The position numbers and the translations under genes were made by a program. Of a stretch of 7,518 bases of DNA, positions 5,964 to 7,518 are shown piece by piece (positions within the stretch are counted from its first letter, which is position 1; every line of letters starts with the position of its first letter). The notes beneath the pieces were generated by a model. The model made no database searches. It was not told the DNA's origin and was given only the letters and a program-made list of their open reading frames with translations. This DNA comes from Candidatus Omnitrophota bacterium (GTDB lineage Bacteria; Omnitrophota; Koll11; Gygaellales; Profunditerraquicolaceae). The stretch spans positions 1-7,518 of the forward strand of contig JAQUNE010000064.1 in NCBI GenBank assembly GCA_028717765.1, read 5' to 3'.

Positions 5964-6458
5964 CTACCATTTTAAAAGGTTAATTTTAAACCCTTCCTGC
6001 TGCGGTTTCTTAACCTTATATTCCGGTTTCATTAAAGGCTCATTATAAGGCGGTACACTGCAAGTAGCGATATCGATCACTCCGGAAGCTCCGCGTGCAA
6101 GGCCGGTAAACAACCCTTCGCTAAATCCCACTATCATCCCGGAGAAAATATTTTCTTCCTGCGAAACCCTGCTTACTTGACGAGGAATATCCGTCCAGGC
6201 CGTAGTCGTATTTAATACACCGTCACTCATTTTATCGAGCGGCGTATCTGTATAGGTATCAGCTTCGGCATTTATCCCGTTCAAAAAAGCCATCGGCCTT
6301 TTATCTTTTTCGAGTATCAAAGGATTTACCTGATGCGCCCTTAATTGCAATAGCGGGCTGCCTGAAATTGCAGACTCCTCTCCTACTTGGGCATAAATAC
6401 TGATAGTAGACGGTAACATGAGTAACACTGCGCAAAGTAAAAAGATAATTTTTTTCAT
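5964..6458 (-). CDS. exosortase system-associated protein, TIGR04073-like, secreted
   Basis: The 164-residue protein has AGGAGG eight bases or so before ATG 6458 and a signal peptide (MKK then a hydrophobic core, probable cleavage after IYAQ or YA near residue 23). Residues about 75-150 carry the pattern I associate with TIGR04073: KMSDGVLNTTTAWTDIPRQV, a short stretch, then a glycine-rich segment GMIVGFSEGLFTGLARGASG, VIDIATCSVP, and EPLMKPEY. Members are small exported proteins of species with exosortase / extracellular-polysaccharide systems; their molecular role is not established. Residues 24-70 are a family-atypical N-terminal extension. The gene starts 11 bases after the ribbon-helix-helix-like gene and lies under the c-di-GMP riboswitch, which fits matrix-related control. 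The family call is from memory of the motif. Confidence 0.8.
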   Translation of the reverse strand: MKKIIFLLCAVLLMLPSTISIYAQVGEESAISGSPLLQLRAHQVNPLILEKDKRPMAFLNGINAEADTYTDTPLDKMSDGVLNTTTAWTDIPRQVSRVSQEENIFSGMIVGFSEGLFTGLARGASGVIDIATCSVPPYNEPLMKPEYKVKKPQQEGFKINLLKW

Positions 6459-6469
6459 TTTAGCCCTCC

Positions 6470-6724
6470 TTAGTGCATGTTTTCCCTGGGCTGCTTCAAA
6501 AGCGCCAGGGTTTGTTGAATGATCTTTTCCTTAAACTTCTTTTCCGAATCGACCTGCTTTCCCGAAAGGCCGATTTCTATGGAAAATTCAATTAAACCGC
6601 GCAGGATTTCATTATAGGAAAGCTTATGCCCAGTAGAAAACAAAGCATCCTTGCCTAATTTATCCAAGAAATCCAGCTCCTTACGGTCTAACATGGTAAT
6701 TACGCGATGTTTGATATCTTTCAT
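6470..6724 (-). CDS. small ribbon-helix-helix-like protein, possible transcription regulator
   Basis: The 84-residue protein starts at ATG 6724, preceded by AGGTGAG at about five bases. A GTG at 6733 gives three more residues but has a poorer site. The N-terminal half has the layout of a ribbon-helix-helix (CopG/Arc-like) domain: a short strand KHRVITML, then helix DRKELDFLDKLGKDAL, a turn FSTGHK, and helix LSYNEILRGLIEFSIEIGL. The C-terminal third is charged and helical (EKKFKEKIIQQTLALL). Such proteins dimerise and insert the strand into the DNA major groove, often repressing their own operon. As first gene behind the riboswitch it would link c-di-GMP to further gene control. The fold assignment is by eye, so moderate. 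Confidence 0.65.
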   Translation of the reverse strand: MKDIKHRVITMLDRKELDFLDKLGKDALFSTGHKLSYNEILRGLIEFSIEIGLSGKQVDSEKKFKEKIIQQTLALLKQPRENMH

Positions 6725-6740
6725 CTTTCTCACCTGCCTA

Positions 6741-6775
6741 AAAATAAAAAAACCCTTAGCGCAAAACTAAGGGTT
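6741..6775 (-). terminator. intrinsic terminator, expression platform of the c-di-GMP riboswitch
   Basis: On the minus strand AACCCTTAG (6775-6767) and CTAAGGGTT (6759-6751) form a perfect nine-pair stem with a seven-base loop, followed by a U-rich tract (TTTTTATTTT, 6750-6741). It lies between the riboswitch aptamer and the start codon at 6724, where a termination-type expression platform is expected. Its left arm (ACCCTT, 6774-6769) can pair with AAGGGT (6813-6808) in the aptamer. Confidence 0.9.
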
Positions 6776-6789
6776 CTTTTTTAGTCAGA

Positions 6790-6870
6790 CCTTTTGGCGG
6801 CTTGGCTACCCTTTTTCTCGGGCCCTATAGCTTTGCGTCCCAGGATTACTCCTGGTTTGCCTTTATCACT
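6790..6870 (-). promoter_or_regulatory. class I cyclic-di-GMP riboswitch (GEMM-I)
   Basis: The minus strand carries the signature parts of the GEMM-I aptamer in order. GGCAAACC (6861-6854) leads into the hairpin CCAGGA-GTAA-TCCTGG (6855-6840), whose loop is a GNRA tetraloop. GACGCAAAGC (6839-6830) is the conserved tetraloop-receptor / ligand-site segment. Then come TATAGGGCC, a small hairpin closed by CCC/GGG, GTAGCC and the closing GCCGCC (about 6801-6796). The core is 6861-6796. This RNA binds cyclic di-GMP and controls the genes downstream, here through the terminator at 6741-6775. The controlled operon encodes an RHH-like protein, a TIGR04073-type protein and an acidic secreted protein. 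The match to the consensus is close, so the class is not in doubt; the direction of switching is inferred. Confidence 0.95.
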
Positions 6871-6879
6871 AGGTTTTAA

Positions 6880-6936
6880 CCCCGCCCTTTCCTAGAATCT
6901 ACTTGTCTTCTTTACATCACTACAGAAAGGGCAGGG
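6880..6936 (-). other. long hairpin in the leader, upstream of the riboswitch aptamer
   Basis: On the minus strand CCCTGCCCTTTC (6936-6925) pairs with GAAAGGGCGGGG (6891-6880) over 12 positions with a single G.U wobble, enclosing a 33-base loop. It lies just before the aptamer and is not part of the known GEMM-I fold. No T-run follows, so it is not a terminator. Confidence 0.7.
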
Positions 6937-6940
6937 CAAA

Positions 6941-6963
6941 ATACCAAATTGTCAAATTGTCAA
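6941..6963 (-). repeat. tandem 8-base repeat TTGACAAT in the leader
   Basis: On the minus strand TTGACAAT occurs twice in a row (6963-6956, 6955-6948) and is followed by a partial third copy TTGGTAT (6947-6941). Each full copy contains a consensus -35 hexamer, but no -10 box lies at 16-18 bases. It could be a binding site at or just downstream of the predicted transcription start. Confidence 0.5.
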
Positions 6964-6982
6964 TCTTTCACTTTACACAAGA

Positions 6983-7010
6983 AGTATAACATATTCTTTT
7001 CGAATTTCAA
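6983..7010 (-). promoter_or_regulatory. promoter of the c-di-GMP riboswitch operon
   Basis: TTGAAA (7010-7005), a 16-base spacer and TATACT (6988-6983) on the minus strand predict transcription from about 6976, giving a leader of about 250 bases before the ATG at 6724. The 305-base stretch 6725-7029 contains no gene and is fully occupied by this promoter, the repeat, the hairpin, the riboswitch and its terminator. Confidence 0.7.
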
Positions 7011-7029
7011 GGTGCAGGTAAAAAAAATT

Positions 7030-7215
7030 TTACCACATATTTTCCCGCATCCACTGGTCGGCTTTCATAATTCCCGCCCAGAGATTTTTTGCATCTTGGG
7101 CAATTCCGCCACCCGCAGAACTTAACCCCTCTCCGACACCTTTAGTTGTTTCGCAGCCGCTAAAAAGAATTGCTAAAATAAATACTGCGAATACCGCGTA
7201 TCGTTTTTTCATCAT
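7030..7215 (-). CDS. entericidin-like small lipoprotein
   Basis: The 61-residue protein has a signal peptide (MKKR, hydrophobic VFAVFILAILF) ending in the lipobox FSGC with C21. After it, TTKGVGEGLSSAGGGIAQDAKN follows the spacing of conserved Gly/Ala residues seen in the entericidin EcnA/EcnB family (T-x-x-G-x-G ... G-x-x-I-x-x-A). A 17-residue tail rich in Trp and Met (LWAGIMKADQWMRENMW) goes beyond the usual length. Entericidins are small cell-envelope lipoproteins linked to antidote/toxin behaviour; function here is unproven. Tandem ATGs at 7215 and 7212 both follow GAGGAG; the second has the better spacing. It starts 23 bases after gltX and is probably cotranscribed with it. No strong terminator follows; GGTAAAA/TTTTACC just past the stop is weak. 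Confidence 0.75.
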   Translation of the reverse strand: MMKKRYAVFAVFILAILFSGCETTKGVGEGLSSAGGGIAQDAKNLWAGIMKADQWMRENMW

Positions 7216-7238
7216 TTACTCCTCTTTTACGGCCTACC

Positions 7239-7518
7239 TCACTTCGTGAATTTCTCCAGTCTTTTCTTTGTCCGATTGAGGCCCAAATAATAAATTACTT
7301 CGAAGAGCCCCGGGCCAATAGTCTTACCAGTCAACGCAACACGGATAGGATGAATCAAAGCTTTTGCTTCAAGATTCAATTCTTTCACCAGTGCCCTGAA
7401 GGCTCCTTCGATTGTCTCCGGATCAAAATGCTCTAAAGCCTCTAATCTTTGAATAAAAAGCCTAAACTCTTTGGAGAGGTCCTTGGATAAAAACTTTTCT
7501 TTTGCCTGCGGATCAATA
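7239..7518 (-). CDS. gltX: glutamyl-tRNA synthetase, C-terminal part only
   Basis: The window holds the last 92 residues; the N-terminal catalytic region lies beyond the right edge. The sequence contains the conserved C-terminal anticodon-binding region of bacterial GltX: a helical segment (FIQRLEALEHFDPETIEGAFRALV), the LIHPIRVALTG motif, KTIGPGLFEVIYYLG and the closing RLEKF. The enzyme charges tRNA-Glu with glutamate in the cytoplasm, and in organisms lacking GlnRS also mischarges tRNA-Gln. Both tRNA-Glu and tRNA-Gln genes are in this window but in separate transcripts. The TGA stop is 23 bases before the small lipoprotein gene. Confidence 0.95.
   Translation of the reverse strand, partial: IDPQAKEKFLSKDLSKEFRLFIQRLEALEHFDPETIEGAFRALVKELNLEAKALIHPIRVALTGKTIGPGLFEVIYYLGLNRTKKRLEKFTK

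Noticed and set aside
5594..5983. A 129-codon plus-strand reading frame, and a 93-codon frame at 5545-5826
   Set aside because: Both are shadows of the acidic secreted protein on the minus strand, which has the ribosome binding site, signal peptide and operon context.
6941..6963. Tandem TTGACAAT as duplicated -35 boxes of the riboswitch operon
   Set aside because: No -10 hexamer lies at 16-18 bases from either copy. The promoter at 6983-7010 has both boxes and better spacing.
7012..7036. GGTAAAA/TTTTACC after the small lipoprotein gene as its terminator
   Set aside because: The stem is short and AT-rich and no separate U-run follows the hairpin, so it is too weak to call.

Overview
The window looks like chromosomal DNA of an uncultured diderm (Gram-negative type) bacterium. 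Two genes encode lipoproteins with lipoboxes, one encodes a periplasmic parvulin-like foldase, and another encodes a TIGR04073-type protein, a family tied to exosortase / extracellular-polysaccharide systems. The gene mix and compact style resemble Candidatus Omnitrophota, but that is an inference without a database search. Most genes have a strong AGGAGG-type ribosome binding site. There is no transposon, phage, CRISPR or integration signature.

Left part (1-1256, minus strand): tRNA-Glu(CTC) has its own strong promoter. It is followed by an 80-residue two-helix membrane protein and then a lipoprotein with a PpiC-type peptidyl-prolyl isomerase domain, cut by the left edge.

Centre (1265-5150, plus strand): a four-gene operon encodes a FIST-domain sensor, a membrane-anchored GAF histidine kinase, a receiver-GGDEF response regulator with a variant GGDDY site, and a 65-residue cysteine-containing peptide of unknown role. 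The operon promoter and the tRNA-Glu promoter are back to back, and their -35 boxes form an inverted repeat. The FIST gene has no ribosome binding site, and its mRNA is predicted to start at or within a base of the ATG. The operon ends tail to tail with a tRNA-Gln(CTG)/tRNA-Leu(GAG) pair on the minus strand.

Right part (5410-7010, minus strand): a sigma70-type promoter drives a roughly 250-nt leader holding a class I cyclic-di-GMP riboswitch (GEMM-I) followed by an intrinsic terminator. Downstream are a ribbon-helix-helix-like small protein, a TIGR04073 exosortase-system-associated secreted protein and an acidic Pro/Glu-rich secreted protein, closed by a bidirectional terminator. Upstream (7030-7518) lie an entericidin-like small lipoprotein and the C-terminus of glutamyl-tRNA synthetase.

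Main interpretation: within about 6 kb the window holds a putative c-di-GMP writer module (FIST sensor, kinase, GGDEF regulator) and a c-di-GMP reader (the riboswitch) controlling cell-envelope/exosortase-associated genes. The parts are read from the sequence. The idea that they form one circuit is an inference.
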